A model generated the notes under the pieces. It was given only the letters and a program-made list of their open reading frames with translations. It was not told the origin of the DNA and searched no databases. This document shows positions 63,908-64,000 of a stretch of DNA of 64,000 nucleotides, one piece after another. Made by a program: the position numbers and the translations under genes. The stretch is taken from positions 33,325 to 97,324 of the forward strand of contig CABIYE010000012.1 of NCBI GenBank assembly GCA_902362865.1. Reading direction: 5' to 3'. The stretch comes from Clostridiaceae bacterium (lineage in GTDB: Bacteria; Bacillota; Clostridia; Lachnospirales; Lachnospiraceae). Within the stretch, counting starts at the first letter, position 1. Every line of letters begins with the position of its first letter.

Positions 63908-64000
63908 CGTCTTTACTCTCCTCGTATAATAAGTTTGTAAGCAAGAAAACAGCTTGCAGACTTATTCTTTTTTGATTAGACAGAAGGATAATTCTAAACA
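63908..64000. other. upstream region of the protease, nothing identified
   Basis: Apart from the protease SD (GAGGAGAG) this short tail is A/T-rich and shows no gene or clear promoter. Confidence 0.5.

Overview
The window looks like the chromosome of a spore-forming, gut-type clostridium, most likely Lachnospiraceae. The evidence is a low-to-moderate GC content, SpoIID and a Csp-type subtilisin (sporulation and germination families), ATP-dependent PEP carboxykinase, a DUF6465 protein, a C_GCAxxG_C_C protein, TnpV, and a triplet of large serine recombinases. I see no rRNA, tRNA or CRISPR array. I do not assign a genus.

Positions 1-42300 are mostly housekeeping genes, largely on the minus strand. 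In order: a partial BspA-type leucine-rich-repeat/CAP surface protein; a SpoIID-like protein; a membrane metallophosphoesterase; a strongly promoted structured noncoding RNA (5064-5291); pckA; cdd; thrC; an NhaC antiporter with leuCD; a Fur-type feoAB operon on the plus strand; an aldehyde dehydrogenase with a PHP phosphoesterase; several small membrane proteins; an AIM24 protein; a PurF paralogue without its catalytic cysteine; a cytidylate-kinase-like protein; sbcCD; a MarR/heterodimeric ABC exporter operon; an ArsS-type radical SAM cluster; a broken SLH fragment; trxA; a mutarotase-like protein with a Nudix protein; an RluA synthase; and a NatAB-type ABC exporter facing an XRE/DUF3169 pair across symmetrical promoters and three operators.

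Positions 42300-48180 are a decaying segment. EutH and its divergent regulator are each broken by one base in a homopolymer run. An enolase paralogue between EutH and an iron-sulfur QueG-like protein has lost its middle and has an altered active-site residue. Relics of RhuM and an IS21 transposase follow.

Positions 48180-62150 are accessory DNA. They hold a RloA/RloB (AbiL-like) ATPase-nuclease pair, two small genes behind a CIRCE heat-shock operator, three tandem large serine recombinases, a DUF4062 protein, a winged-helix regulator, a TetR/MATE efflux pair and TnpV. The last gene is a subtilisin-like protease whose 3' end appears to be made of element DNA, which suggests a junction near 62150.
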